Part shown: positions 36,359 through 45,727 of the stretch, piece after piece
How the letters are laid out: each line of letters starts with the position of its first letter
How positions within the stretch are numbered: position 1 is the first letter of the stretch
Assembly (NCBI GenBank): GCA_009780915.1
Contig: WQZD01000006.1
Location: 1-64,000 of the forward strand
DNA length: 64,000 nucleotides
Direction: 5' to 3'
DNA from: Propionibacteriaceae bacterium
GTDB taxonomy: Bacteria > Actinomycetota > Actinomycetes > Propionibacteriales > Propionibacteriaceae
Made by a program: the position numbers and the translations under genes
Notes under the pieces: model-generated
Databases searched by the model: none
Told to the model about the DNA's origin: nothing
Seen by the model: only the letters and a program-made list of their open reading frames with translations

Positions 36359-37275
36359 GCACCGCGACCACCCCGACCACATCGATCACCCTGACCGCCG
36401 CCGAGTCTCGCCGACGCTCCCGTCCGCACGCGGCGTGGAGGGGACGCGTCCGTCGTCTGCCGCTGGCGCTCATCACGATCGTCCTGCTCGTGGTCGAGAT
36501 CTATCCACTCGTGTGGCTGCTCCTCGGCTCTCTCAAGACTCAGTCCGAGTTCATGAACCGCCCCACCTGGGCTCTGCCGCAGAACTGGGCGAACTTCGCC
36601 AACTACGCCACAGCGTGGCAAGCGGGGATCTCCCGCAACCTTCTCAACTCGGTGATCGCGGTCTTCCCCTCGCTCGCCCTGATCATCGTCTTCGGGGTGG
36701 CGGCGGGATTCGCGCTCGAAGTGATGGTCTGGAAAGGGCGCAACACCGTCCTGTTGCTGTTCTTGGGCGGGATCATGATCCCGTCGCAGATGATCCTGCT
36801 TCCCCTGTTCACCGTGTATTTCCGGATCCATCTCACCGGCACGATGTGGCCCTTGGTCGTCACCTACACGGCGACGGGGCTTCCCCTGACGGTGTTCATG
36901 ATGGCGACCTACTTCCGTGCCATCCCGAGGGAACTGTTCGAAGCGGCGACCATCGACGGCGCGTCCCTGTTGCGCAGCTTCTGGTCGGTCGCCTTCCCCA
37001 TGATGACCAACGCCATCTTCACGGTCGGCCTGGTGCAGTTCTTCTTCCTGTGGAACGACCTGTTGCTCGCCATGACGTTCACCTCGGGGTCCGGGCACAA
37101 CGAATTGGCGACCGTCCAGGTCGGTCTGCTGTCCTTCCAAGGCCGGTTCGGCTCGGTCCAGTACGGGCCGACGATGGCGGCCATCTGCGTCAATGTCCTG
37201 ATCACTCTCGTCCTCTACCTCTTCCTCAACCAGCGGGTGATGAAGGGCATGACGGCTGGAGCGATCAAGGGATAG
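36355..37275 (+). CDS. Sugar ABC transporter permease (MalG/UgpE type)
   Basis: 306 aa. Basic N-terminus then six spans; typical LVWLLLGSLKTQSEFMNRP start, EAA loop EAATIDGASLLRSFWSVAFPMMTN and terminal NQRVMKGMTAGAIKG. ATG 36355 overlaps the upstream permease stop (ATGA). Forms a heterodimeric channel with it. Confidence 0.95.
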   Translation: MSTATTPTTSITLTAAESRRRSRPHAAWRGRVRRLPLALITIVLLVVEIYPLVWLLLGSLKTQSEFMNRPTWALPQNWANFANYATAWQAGISRNLLNSVIAVFPSLALIIVFGVAAGFALEVMVWKGRNTVLLLFLGGIMIPSQMILLPLFTVYFRIHLTGTMWPLVVTYTATGLPLTVFMMATYFRAIPRELFEAATIDGASLLRSFWSVAFPMMTNAIFTVGLVQFFFLWNDLLLAMTFTSGSGHNELATVQVGLLSFQGRFGSVQYGPTMAAICVNVLITLVLYLFLNQRVMKGMTAGAIKG

Positions 37276-37291
37276 TGGGAAAGGAGCCCTC

Positions 37292-40000
37292 ATGCGTGTC
37301 CTGAATCAGACCATCGAGTATGGCGCCAATCGTTCATGCCTGGGCACGCCGTGTCCGCGACTGACATGGACCGCTGCTGGCGATCCCGGTGAAGCGCAGA
37401 CGGGGTACGAGATCCAGATGAGGACTCACGGCGCCCACGCCACCACCGATCAGGTCGAGTCGCCGGAGTCCGCATGGATCCCATGGCCGTTTCCTGATCT
37501 GTCGTCTCGGCAGGGATTCGCGTGGCGTGTGCGGGTATGGGGTTCTCGCCCGGCCCCCGGCGACTGGTCGCCGTGGCAGGACGGGGAGGCGGGTCTGCTG
37601 CGCGACGACGACTGGAGCTCGCCGTGGGTCGTGCTCGACCGGCGTCCGGCGCCCCGAGATCCGGCCTTGGCTGTGCGTGGGGCGGTACGGGGGCGCGTGG
37701 AGTTCCAGGCGCCCGCGGGCGCCACGGCGGTCCGCCTGTATCTCACGGGGCACGGGGTCTACGTGGCCGAACTCAATGGCGCGGTCCTCGACGACTCCTT
37801 GCTATGCCCGGGGTGGACCGACTACCACCATCGGGTCGTGTACCGAGGCCACGACGTGACCAGCGCCGTCCACCCCGGCGTCAATGCCCTGGGCGTCACG
37901 GTGGCGGACGGCTGGTACAGGGGACGCCTCGGCTTCAACGGCGGCGTCCAAGACACGTATGGGGACGACCTCGCCGTGCTCGCGCAACTGGACGCGTGTG
38001 TGGACGGCCAGTGGCACAACCTTCTCCACAACGCCTCCTGGCGGATCGGTCCGAGCCCGGTCACGGCTGCTGCCTTGTACGAAGGGGAGACGTGGGACTG
38101 CGCCGACGAGCAGCCAGGATGGTCCACGGCCGGATTCGATGACCATGACTGGCCCCTGGCCGAGACGGTGGGCGTGTCGGCGTTCCCCGGGCGGCCCGTC
38201 GCCGCCGAACTGCCTGTGACGCGGGTCACGGACGTCCGTGAGCCGCTGCTATGCGACCGACGCGGCGACCGCATCCGCGTCGATGTCGGGCAGAACATCG
38301 CCGGTCGGCTCCACCTGCCGCTCACCGCCATGGCCGACACGACCGTGACCGTGCGCCACGCTGAGGTCCTGGAAGGCGACGACCTCGCGACGCGGCCCCT
38401 GCGCCGCGCCCGGTCGGAGGACTCCGTCCGGTTGAGGGCGGGTGACGGCGTCGACTTCGCCCCGGCCTTCACTGTGCACGGATTCCGGTACGCGGACGTG
38501 ATCGCGGATCCCGAGCGGGTCCACGTCGGCGAGATCCGCGCCGAGGTCGTCCATACCGACGTGCCCCGGGTCGGCTGGTTCGAATGCTCCAACCCCTTGC
38601 TCAACCGCCTGCATGAGAACACGGTCTGGTCGACGCGCGACAACTTCACGTCGTTGCCCACCGACTGTCCCCAGCGCGACGAGCGTCTCGGGTGGACGGG
38701 CGACATCCAGATCTTCGCGCCGACGGCGCGGTACCTCTTCGACTGCTCGGGCTTGTTGTCGAACTGGCTCGCCGATCTGGCGTGCGTCCAGCGCGACTGT
38801 GGCACGGTGCCGAACTTCGTCCCGTGGCTGGAGCTCGGCTTCCCGGTCGGCCCGACGGCCGGATGGGGCGACGCCGCTGTGGTCGTCCCCTGGGTGGTCT
38901 ACGAGCAGACGGGGGACACGGGACTGTTGCGCCGCCAGTACGAGTCGATGACGGCATGGGTCGATCAGATCGACGCCCTCACGGCAGGCACGGGCGTGTG
39001 GACGGGTGGGCAGCAATTGGGCGACTGGCTCGATCCCGAGGCGCCTCCCGAGGCGCCCGACCTCGCCCGCACGGACCGCTTCCTCATCGCCACCGCGTAC
39101 CACTGCCACACGGCTCGTCTTCTGTCGCGCGCCGCCGCGATCCTGGGCATGGAGCGCGACGAGGCCCACTACGCGTTCGTCGCCGATCGGGCGAGGCAGG
39201 GATTCTGTCGGGAGTGGGTGTCGCCGTCGGGGCGGGTGGTCTCCGACACTCCGACCGGGCTGTCCTTGGCCATCTGCTTCGATCTGCTCGGGGACCCGGA
39301 GCAGGTCCAGGTCGCGGGGCGGCGTCTGGCCCACAAAGTGTGGGAGGTCGGCTACCATATCAAGACTGGTTTCATCGGCACACCGCTGATCTGTGACGCC
39401 CTGGTGCGCACGGGCAGTGTGGATGACGCCTACCATCTTCTGGAATGCCAGACATGCCCGAGTTGGCTCTATCCGATCACGATGGGGGCGACCACGATCT
39501 GGGAGCGTTGGGACGCGCTCCTGCCCGATGGGTCGATCAATCCCGGTGAGATGACGAGCTTCAACCATTACGCTTTCGGGGCCGTCTGCGACTTCCTGCA
39601 TCGCCGTGTCGCGGGCCTGGCCCCCGGGGCGCCGGGGTACCGCACGGTCATCGTCGATCCCACGGTCGGGGGTGGGCTCACCTGGGCGAAGACCAGCCAC
39701 CTCACCGACTATGGCATGGTCGGCGTCGAGTGGCACAGGACGGGGGGCGACTTCCATCTCCACCTCGATCTGCCCACCGGAGTGGACGCGCAGGTCCACC
39801 TGCCCGATGGGCGCTTCCATCATGTGATCGGGGCGGGCGAGGTCGACCTTCGATGCGAGTGTCGCCCCGCCGACCTGGACCCGGTCGCGCCTCAACGGGT
39901 CAATCTTCATGTTCCGACTGGCCGACCCAGGGGCAATCTGGTGCCTCCGGGCTCGCCCGATCCTCCGCCCGCCAATAAGAAAGGAGCATTGGTAGGATGA
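37292..40000 (+). CDS. Alpha-L-rhamnosidase, GH78
   Basis: 902 aa without signal peptide, so intracellular. Domain order: N-terminal fibronectin-like and beta-sandwich domains (Bac_rhamnosid_N region, GVYVAELNGAVLDDSLLCPGWTDYHHR), a second sandwich (RIRVDVGQNIAGRLHLPL) and the (alpha/alpha)6 barrel starting near 445 with the GH78 signature TDCPQRDERLGWTGDIQIFAPTA; the general acid Glu/Asp cluster is in DERLGWTGD. A C-terminal beta-sandwich closes it. ATG after AAAGGAG, 16 bp after the permease. Releases terminal L-rhamnose from imported glycosides. Confidence 0.93.
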   Translation: MRVLNQTIEYGANRSCLGTPCPRLTWTAAGDPGEAQTGYEIQMRTHGAHATTDQVESPESAWIPWPFPDLSSRQGFAWRVRVWGSRPAPGDWSPWQDGEAGLLRDDDWSSPWVVLDRRPAPRDPALAVRGAVRGRVEFQAPAGATAVRLYLTGHGVYVAELNGAVLDDSLLCPGWTDYHHRVVYRGHDVTSAVHPGVNALGVTVADGWYRGRLGFNGGVQDTYGDDLAVLAQLDACVDGQWHNLLHNASWRIGPSPVTAAALYEGETWDCADEQPGWSTAGFDDHDWPLAETVGVSAFPGRPVAAELPVTRVTDVREPLLCDRRGDRIRVDVGQNIAGRLHLPLTAMADTTVTVRHAEVLEGDDLATRPLRRARSEDSVRLRAGDGVDFAPAFTVHGFRYADVIADPERVHVGEIRAEVVHTDVPRVGWFECSNPLLNRLHENTVWSTRDNFTSLPTDCPQRDERLGWTGDIQIFAPTARYLFDCSGLLSNWLADLACVQRDCGTVPNFVPWLELGFPVGPTAGWGDAAVVVPWVVYEQTGDTGLLRRQYESMTAWVDQIDALTAGTGVWTGGQQLGDWLDPEAPPEAPDLARTDRFLIATAYHCHTARLLSRAAAILGMERDEAHYAFVADRARQGFCREWVSPSGRVVSDTPTGLSLAICFDLLGDPEQVQVAGRRLAHKVWEVGYHIKTGFIGTPLICDALVRTGSVDDAYHLLECQTCPSWLYPITMGATTIWERWDALLPDGSINPGEMTSFNHYAFGAVCDFLHRRVAGLAPGAPGYRTVIVDPTVGGGLTWAKTSHLTDYGMVGVEWHRTGGDFHLHLDLPTGVDAQVHLPDGRFHHVIGAGEVDLRCECRPADLDPVAPQRVNLHVPTGRPRGNLVPPGSPDPPPANKKGALVG

Positions 40001-40096
40001 CACCGCATCGGAGCGCGTCCAGCACGCCCGTCCGTGGCGCCATCGAGATCCACGAGCCATGTCCACCATTTCGTCGCACATGGGCTCACATCCAGA

Positions 40097-40118
40097 TTTC
40101 ATGCATCGACACATGAAA
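40097..40118. repeat. Small inverted repeat before the GH3 gene
   Basis: TTTCATG and CATGAAA flank 8 nt, just upstream of the GH3 Shine-Dalgarno (GAAAGGAAAC). Possibly a weak attenuating hairpin or regulator site. Confidence 0.3.
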
Positions 40119-40129
40119 GGAAACAAACG

Positions 40130-42817
40130 ATGCAAAAGAAACGATTCGCAGTTCCCCTGGCAGTGGCTGCAGCAGCCTCGTTCTGTCTTGGCATAAGCAG
40201 TCTGACCGCCCCCGTCGCGCAAGCGGCTTTCGACCTCGGCCAGTGCCCATGGATGGACACGACGAAGACGCCGACCGAACGCGCCCAACTGCTCATCGAC
40301 TCCTCGACCCTGGGACAGGTCATGAGGTGGCTCGACGAGCAATCCGCCGGCACGCCCTCCCAAACTGATTGGGCGGGAGGCATGATGGGCGCAGGGCCCG
40401 CGACCTACGAGCCCGCCCTTCCCTGTACGCCCACCGTCATCTACACGGATGGCCCCGATGTCGTGCGTCACGCGGGGGCGACCCTGTACCCCGCCCCCAT
40501 CTCTTTGGCTTCCAGCTGGGACACGCAGTTGTCCTATGACAAGGGAGCAGCCTTCGGTCAAGAGTCGTATGAGATGGGCTTCAACGGGATCTGGGCGCCG
40601 GGCGTCAGCTCGGCCAGGACCCCTCTGGCCGGACGTACCCCCGAGTACTTGGGAGAGGATTCCCTGCTGAGCGGCACCATGGCCGGATCCGAGTTGCAGG
40701 GCATGAACACCAATCCGATCGTGACCGGTGTCAAGCACTATGTCGCCAACGAGCAGGAGTACGACCGCCAGACGAGTTCGTCCAACGTCTCCGACCGGGC
40801 TCTGCACGAGGTGTACTCCCTGCCGTTCGAGATCGCCATCAACGACGGCGATCCTCAAGCGGTCATGTGCTCGTACAACCAGGTCAACGGGACCTATGCC
40901 TGCGAGAACCCCATCCTCAACGAGATCCTGAAGGACGACATCGGCTTCAATGGCTTCGTCGTCTCGGACTTCGGAGCGGTGCACTCCACGGTCGCGTCAC
41001 TGGTCAACGGACTCGACATGGAGCTGAATGCTCCCAACTATTTCTCGCCGCAGAACCTCCAGCCAGCCCTCGACGCCGGTCAGATCACCCAGCAGCAGAT
41101 CGAGGACGCAGCCATGCGCGTGCTGACAGGGTACTTCGCCGCCGGAGTCTTCGACACCCCTCTGCCGGACAATCCGACGACCGACGTCTCCACAGTGGCG
41201 CACAAGCAGATCGCCAAGACCATGGCGGAAGAGGGTTCCGTCCTGCTGAAGAACGCAGGCTCGGTGTTGCCCCTGACGGCGACGTCGAACCTCAAGGTCG
41301 CCATCATCGGCGGCGTGGCTGGCACGCAGACGGATTGGACGAACCTGGGCTATCAGTTGCAGCAGATCCAGGTGAGCAGTCCCTTCGGGCCTCCTCAGAC
41401 CAAGATGGCGCTTCCCTTCTCCACGGCTGTGGACGCCTGCTCCGAGTCGGGCACGGATTGCTCGGCCATGGTGTCTCCTCTGGCGTCCATCACCCAGGCG
41501 GTCACAGCCGCGGGCGGAACCGTGACCTACGCCGCGGGTGACGACATCGCCGCTGCCACCGCCGTCGCTCAGGCGGCCGACGTCGCCATCGTCTTCGGGT
41601 ACCTGCCCATGAGCGAAGGCAATGACGCGGCGAGCCTGTCCCTGGTCGAGAACGGCGACGACCTGATCTCCGCCGTCGCGTCAGCGGCGCCGAAGACGGT
41701 CGCCGTGCTGGAGACCGGCTCGGCCACCGACATGCCGTGGCTGTCCAAGGTCGACTCCGTCGTCGAGGCGTGGTACCCCGGCGAGCAGGCCGGCCCCGCG
41801 TTGAGTGACCTCCTGTTCGGGGCCGCCAACTTCACGGGCAAGCTGCCCTTGACCTTCCCCACGTCGATCGCGCAATCTCCGGTGTCGACCACCGCCCAGT
41901 ATCCCGGGCTCATCGACGGCACCAGCGACGTGTGCGTCAACGGAGGCTTCTTCGGTGGATCCGGCCCGACCTGCCAGGTGAGCTACAGCGAAGACCTCGC
42001 GGTCGGCTACAAGTGGTACGACCAGGAGAACGTTGCGCCGTTGTTCGAGTTCGGGTACGGGCTGTCGTACACCACCTTCGCCTACTCGAACCTGGCCACG
42101 CACACAGCCCAGAACCTGGGCAAAGGCACGGCCTCCATCACTGTCGACTTCGACGTCACCAACACGGGCGCCGTCGCTGGCAGCGAGATCCCGCAGGTGT
42201 ACCTGACGCTGCCCGCGTCGTCGGACACGCCAGGCAAGAGGTTGGTGGCTTTCGATCGCATCGATCTGGCCCCTGGCCAGACCACGCATGTCACCGAAGT
42301 CATCGATTCGACGACGGCCGATCATCCGATGTCGGTCTGGGACGAGGCGAGCGGCCAATGGGTGCTCGTGCCCGGGAACTACGGAGTCTCCGTGGGCGCC
42401 AGCTCGCGGATCATTCCGTTGTCGGCGACGGTCGCGGTGCCGATGGCGCCTGCGAACACGACGGCTCTCCAAGCCGCCGTGGCCTCGGCGACTGCCATGG
42501 ATCCCGCGCAGTTCACATCAGCCAGCTGGGCTGACGTGGCGGCCTCCCTCCAGGTGGCGCAGGCTGTGCTCGCCAACGGCGATGTCATGCAAGCGGACGT
42601 CGATCAGGCGCTCAGCGCTCTCCAGGCCGCCGTGGCACGCCTGGTGGCGGCGCCGATTCCTCAGCCTGACGTGATCTCGCCAGAGGGCATCACCACGGGC
42701 GGTTCCGTGTCGCATGGCGGCGCCTGGTCGGGCGCATGGGTCATCGTCGGCTCGTGGGTCGTGGCGATGGGAGCAGGCGGCTGGGTCCTCCAGCGCCGAC
42801 GCCGCACACGCGGCTGA
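40130..42817 (+). CDS. Secreted, membrane-anchored GH3 beta-glycosidase
   Basis: 895 aa. Signal peptide MQKKRFAVPLAVAAAASFCLG to about residue 30 (VAQAA). GH3 N-terminal barrel: IVTGVKHYVANEQEYDR, then FNGFVVSDFGAVHST with the nucleophile Asp. GH3 C-terminal domain and a Fn3-like domain (GYGLSYTTFAYSNL) follow, then a FIVAR-type three-helix unit (ALQAAVASATAMD ... ALSALQAAVARLV). The C-terminal GGAWSGAWVIVGSWVVAMGAGGWVLQRRRRTRG is one membrane span with basic tail but no LPXTG. Beta-glucosidase is the likeliest activity, releasing glucose outside the cell. Confidence 0.9.
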   Translation: MQKKRFAVPLAVAAAASFCLGISSLTAPVAQAAFDLGQCPWMDTTKTPTERAQLLIDSSTLGQVMRWLDEQSAGTPSQTDWAGGMMGAGPATYEPALPCTPTVIYTDGPDVVRHAGATLYPAPISLASSWDTQLSYDKGAAFGQESYEMGFNGIWAPGVSSARTPLAGRTPEYLGEDSLLSGTMAGSELQGMNTNPIVTGVKHYVANEQEYDRQTSSSNVSDRALHEVYSLPFEIAINDGDPQAVMCSYNQVNGTYACENPILNEILKDDIGFNGFVVSDFGAVHSTVASLVNGLDMELNAPNYFSPQNLQPALDAGQITQQQIEDAAMRVLTGYFAAGVFDTPLPDNPTTDVSTVAHKQIAKTMAEEGSVLLKNAGSVLPLTATSNLKVAIIGGVAGTQTDWTNLGYQLQQIQVSSPFGPPQTKMALPFSTAVDACSESGTDCSAMVSPLASITQAVTAAGGTVTYAAGDDIAAATAVAQAADVAIVFGYLPMSEGNDAASLSLVENGDDLISAVASAAPKTVAVLETGSATDMPWLSKVDSVVEAWYPGEQAGPALSDLLFGAANFTGKLPLTFPTSIAQSPVSTTAQYPGLIDGTSDVCVNGGFFGGSGPTCQVSYSEDLAVGYKWYDQENVAPLFEFGYGLSYTTFAYSNLATHTAQNLGKGTASITVDFDVTNTGAVAGSEIPQVYLTLPASSDTPGKRLVAFDRIDLAPGQTTHVTEVIDSTTADHPMSVWDEASGQWVLVPGNYGVSVGASSRIIPLSATVAVPMAPANTTALQAAVASATAMDPAQFTSASWADVAASLQVAQAVLANGDVMQADVDQALSALQAAVARLVAAPIPQPDVISPEGITTGGSVSHGGAWSGAWVIVGSWVVAMGAGGWVLQRRRRTRG

Positions 42818-42839
42818 GGCGAGACTGACTCGCACGGTA

Positions 42840-42866
42840 CGGGGGCCTGTCGTCGACGGGCCCCCG
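42840..42866 (+). terminator. Hairpin ending the rhamnoside operon
   Basis: An 8-bp GC-rich stem (42840-42847 with 42859-42866) and an 11-nt loop, 22 bp after the GH3 stop; the tail is TCGTCCGTCGTC rather than a U-run. Confidence 0.5.
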
Positions 42867-42931
42867 TCGTCCGTCGTCTCCCCGCCGACAGGGCCCTGGG
42901 CGGCGACGGGCGTTCGGGCATGCTCCCACGC

Positions 42932-42937
42932 TAAGCT
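42932..42937 (+). promoter_or_regulatory. -10 box of a leaderless purD transcript
   Basis: TAAGCT lies 6 nt before GTG 42944, with no Shine-Dalgarno. Confidence 0.4.
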
Positions 42938-42943
42938 GTAAGC

Positions 42944-44257
42944 GTGAAAATGACCGTCTTGGTGGTCGGGTCGGGAGGCCGTGAGCACGCTTTGGCGTTG
43001 GCTCTGGCCCTTGACCCGGAAGTGGTGGGAGTCCATGTCGCTCCTGGGAATCCTGGCACATGGCAGCTCAGCGAGCGGTACGGGATCCCGATCGACTCCA
43101 GTCTCGGGCTGGCGCTGACCGCCATGGATCCCCTCGACGGCGAGGCCGTGGTGGGGATGGCCCAGGAACTGGGGGCGAGCCTCGTCGTCATCGGGCCCGA
43201 GGCCCCTCTGGTGGCCGGGGTGGCCGACCGTGTTCGTGATGCCGGTATCGCCTGTTTCGGGCCGAGCGCCGAAGCGGCCCAGTTGGAGGGCTCCAAGCAG
43301 TTCGCCAAGCAGGTGATGGCCGCCGCTGGTGTGCCGACCGCCCGGTCGAGGTACTGCCTCACCATCGAGCAGGTCGAGGACGCCCTCGACGAGTTCGGGG
43401 CCCCGTACGTGGTCAAGAACGACCATCTGGCCGGCGGTAAAGGCGTGGTCGTGACCAGCGACCGGGACGAGGCGTTGGCCCACGCCGCGGCGTGCGGCGA
43501 GACGGTCATCGAGGAGTACTTGGACGGCCCCGAGGTCTCCCTCTTCGCCGTCTGCGACGGCAAGCGCGGGCTCCCGTTGCTGCCCGCCCAGGATTTCAAG
43601 CGGGCGGGGGAGTCGGACACCGGCCCCAACACCGGCGGAATGGGCGCGTACACCCCCCTGCCCTGGGCCCCGGAAGGCTTGGTCGAGCAGATCATGGAGC
43701 AGGTGATCGATCCGACGTTGGCGCAGATGCGTCACCGAGGGACCCCCTTCCAAGGACTGTTGTACGCGGGCCTCGCCCTGACCAGCGCGGGGCTGCGGGT
43801 CGTGGAGTTCAACGCCCGCTTCGGCGACCCGGAGACCGAGGCGATCCTTCCCCTGCTCTCGTCGGGGCTGGGACAGGTGCTGTACGCCGCCGCGACCGGG
43901 ACCCTCGACGGCATCCCCGATCTGGAATGGGAGGACTCCTCCTCGGTGGTCGTCATCTATGCGGCCGACGGCTACCCCGGCGATCCTCGCACAGGCGGAC
44001 GGATCGCCCTGGCGCCGATCCAGGACGCCTCGCCGCACACGCAGGTCTTCCACTGCGGCACGGCCCTCGACGACGACGGCGACCTGATCGCCCATGGTGG
44101 ACGTGTCCTCGCCGTCGCCGCGCAAGGCGACTCGCTGGCGGCGGCTCGCGACGCCGCGTACGCCGCCGTGGCCTCCATTGACTTCCCCACCGGGTTCTAC
44201 CGGCACGACATCGCGCAGCGCGCCGCCGAGTCGGCCATCCCCACGCCCCATCTGTGA
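42944..44257 (+). CDS. purD: Phosphoribosylamine-glycine ligase
   Basis: 437 aa ATP-grasp enzyme, second step of purine synthesis. Motifs: VLVVGSGGREHALALAL, GPEAPLVAGVADRVRDAGI, ATP-grasp KNDHLAGGKGVVV and LPAQDFKRAGESDTGPNTGGMGAYTP, FNARFGDPETEAI. GTG 42944 or ATG 42950; the GTG is favoured by the -10 spacing. It overlaps the 5' region of purB. Confidence 0.96.
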   Translation: MKMTVLVVGSGGREHALALALALDPEVVGVHVAPGNPGTWQLSERYGIPIDSSLGLALTAMDPLDGEAVVGMAQELGASLVVIGPEAPLVAGVADRVRDAGIACFGPSAEAAQLEGSKQFAKQVMAAAGVPTARSRYCLTIEQVEDALDEFGAPYVVKNDHLAGGKGVVVTSDRDEALAHAAACGETVIEEYLDGPEVSLFAVCDGKRGLPLLPAQDFKRAGESDTGPNTGGMGAYTPLPWAPEGLVEQIMEQVIDPTLAQMRHRGTPFQGLLYAGLALTSAGLRVVEFNARFGDPETEAILPLLSSGLGQVLYAAATGTLDGIPDLEWEDSSSVVVIYAADGYPGDPRTGGRIALAPIQDASPHTQVFHCGTALDDDGDLIAHGGRVLAVAAQGDSLAAARDAAYAAVASIDFPTGFYRHDIAQRAAESAIPTPHL

Positions 44258-44268
44258 CAAGGAAAAAC

Positions 44269-45699
44269 ATGATCCAACCCAATGTCTTGGCCAGCCGTTA
44301 CGCGTCCTCGGCCATGAATCAGATCTGGGCGCCCCACGCCAAGATCGTCGCCGAGCGGCAGTTGTGGATCGCCGTGATGGCGGCCCAACGCGACCTGGGT
44401 GTCAGCTTCGGGGGCGACGACCCCGACACCGTCATCGCCGCGTACCAGGCCCAGGTCGACCAGGTCGACCTCGCCTCCATCTCCGCCCGCGAGCGCGTCA
44501 CCCGACACGACGTCAAGGCGCGCATCGAGGAGTTCAACGCGCTGGCGGGGTACGAGCACATCCACAAGGGCATGACCAGCAGGGATCTCACGGAGAACGT
44601 GGAGCAGGCCCAGGTCCTCGCCGCCCTGGCGGTGATCCGCACGAAGGTGGTGGCCACGTTGGCTCGTCTGGCCGATCTGGCCGTGAGGTACGCCGACCAG
44701 CCCGTCGCGGGCCGTACCCACAACGTGGCGGCGCAAGTGACCACCCTGGGCAAGAGGTTCGCCACAGTGGCGGACGAACTGCTGCAGGCGCACGCGCGCC
44801 TGGAGGACCTGATCGCCCGCTATCCCATGCGCGGGATCAAGGGGCCCGTGGGGACCAGCCAAGACATGCTTGACCTGCTGGGCCAGGACGAGGCGAAACT
44901 GGCCGAGCTGGAAGGCCGCGTGGCCGCCAGCCTGGGGTTCCAGGCGAGCCTGATCTCCACCGGCCAGGTCTATCCACGCAGCCTGGACTACGACGTCGTG
45001 ACCTGCCTGGCCCAGATCGCGGCGCCCTGCTCCAACCTGGCGACGTCCATCCGTTTGATGGCCGGCAACGAGTTGGTGACCGAAGGGTTCAAGCCGGGGC
45101 AGGTGGGCAGTTCCGCCATGCCCCACAAGATGAACACTCGTTCCTGCGAGCGGGTCAACGGACTGAGCGTGATCGTGCGCGGATACGTGGCCATGGTCGG
45201 AGAACTGGCGGGCGACCAGTGGAACGAGGGGGACGTCTCCTGCTCCGTCGTGCGCCGGGTGGCGCTGCCCGACGCCTTCTACGCCCTGGACGGGCTCTTC
45301 GAGACCTTCCTCACGGTCCTGGCCGACTTCGGCGCCTTCCCGGCCGTGATCGAGGCGGAGCTGAACAGATACCTCCCCTTCCTGACCACCACCAAGATCC
45401 TCATGGCGGCGGTCCAGCGCGGGGTCGGGCGCGAGCACGCGCACGAGATCATCAAGGAGCACGCGGTGGCCGCGGCGCTCGCCATGCGACAGACCGGGGG
45501 ACGTAACACCCTCCTGGCCGACCTGGTCGTCGACGGCCGGTTGGGATTGACCATGCAGGATCTGACGGCCCTGATGAGCGCTCCGGTGGAGTTGACCGGC
45601 GCCGCCCGCCATCAGGTGGGGCGTGTGGCCGACGCCGTGGCCAGGATCGTCGAGCTCTATCCCGAGGCGGCCGCGTACCGTCCCGGCGACGTGCTGTGA
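44269..45699 (+). CDS. purB: Adenylosuccinate lyase
   Basis: 476 aa fumarase-superfamily lyase acting on SAICAR and adenylosuccinate. Signature SSAMPHKMNTRS, plus HKGMTSRDLTENVEQAQ and RTHNVAAQVTTLGKR. ATG 44269 is chosen because AAGGAAAA lies just upstream; GTG 44254 is an in-frame alternative overlapping the purD stop. Cotranscribed with purD. Confidence 0.95.
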   Translation: MIQPNVLASRYASSAMNQIWAPHAKIVAERQLWIAVMAAQRDLGVSFGGDDPDTVIAAYQAQVDQVDLASISARERVTRHDVKARIEEFNALAGYEHIHKGMTSRDLTENVEQAQVLAALAVIRTKVVATLARLADLAVRYADQPVAGRTHNVAAQVTTLGKRFATVADELLQAHARLEDLIARYPMRGIKGPVGTSQDMLDLLGQDEAKLAELEGRVAASLGFQASLISTGQVYPRSLDYDVVTCLAQIAAPCSNLATSIRLMAGNELVTEGFKPGQVGSSAMPHKMNTRSCERVNGLSVIVRGYVAMVGELAGDQWNEGDVSCSVVRRVALPDAFYALDGLFETFLTVLADFGAFPAVIEAELNRYLPFLTTTKILMAAVQRGVGREHAHEIIKEHAVAAALAMRQTGGRNTLLADLVVDGRLGLTMQDLTALMSAPVELTGAARHQVGRVADAVARIVELYPEAAAYRPGDVL

Positions 45700-45702
45700 A
45701 CA

Positions 45703-45723
45703 CCCGTCGCGCTGAGCGACGGG
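45703..45723. terminator. Perfect 8-bp hairpin between convergent purB and DsbA-like genes
   Basis: CCCGTCGC and GCGACGGG with loop GCTGA. No U-run, but position in a 28-bp convergent gap supports termination for both strands. Confidence 0.55.
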
Positions 45724-45727
45724 ATCC

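Noticed and set aside
38249..40984. Long open frame antisense to the rhamnosidase and GH3 genes
   Set aside because: No recognisable domain; it spans two well-supported plus-strand genes.
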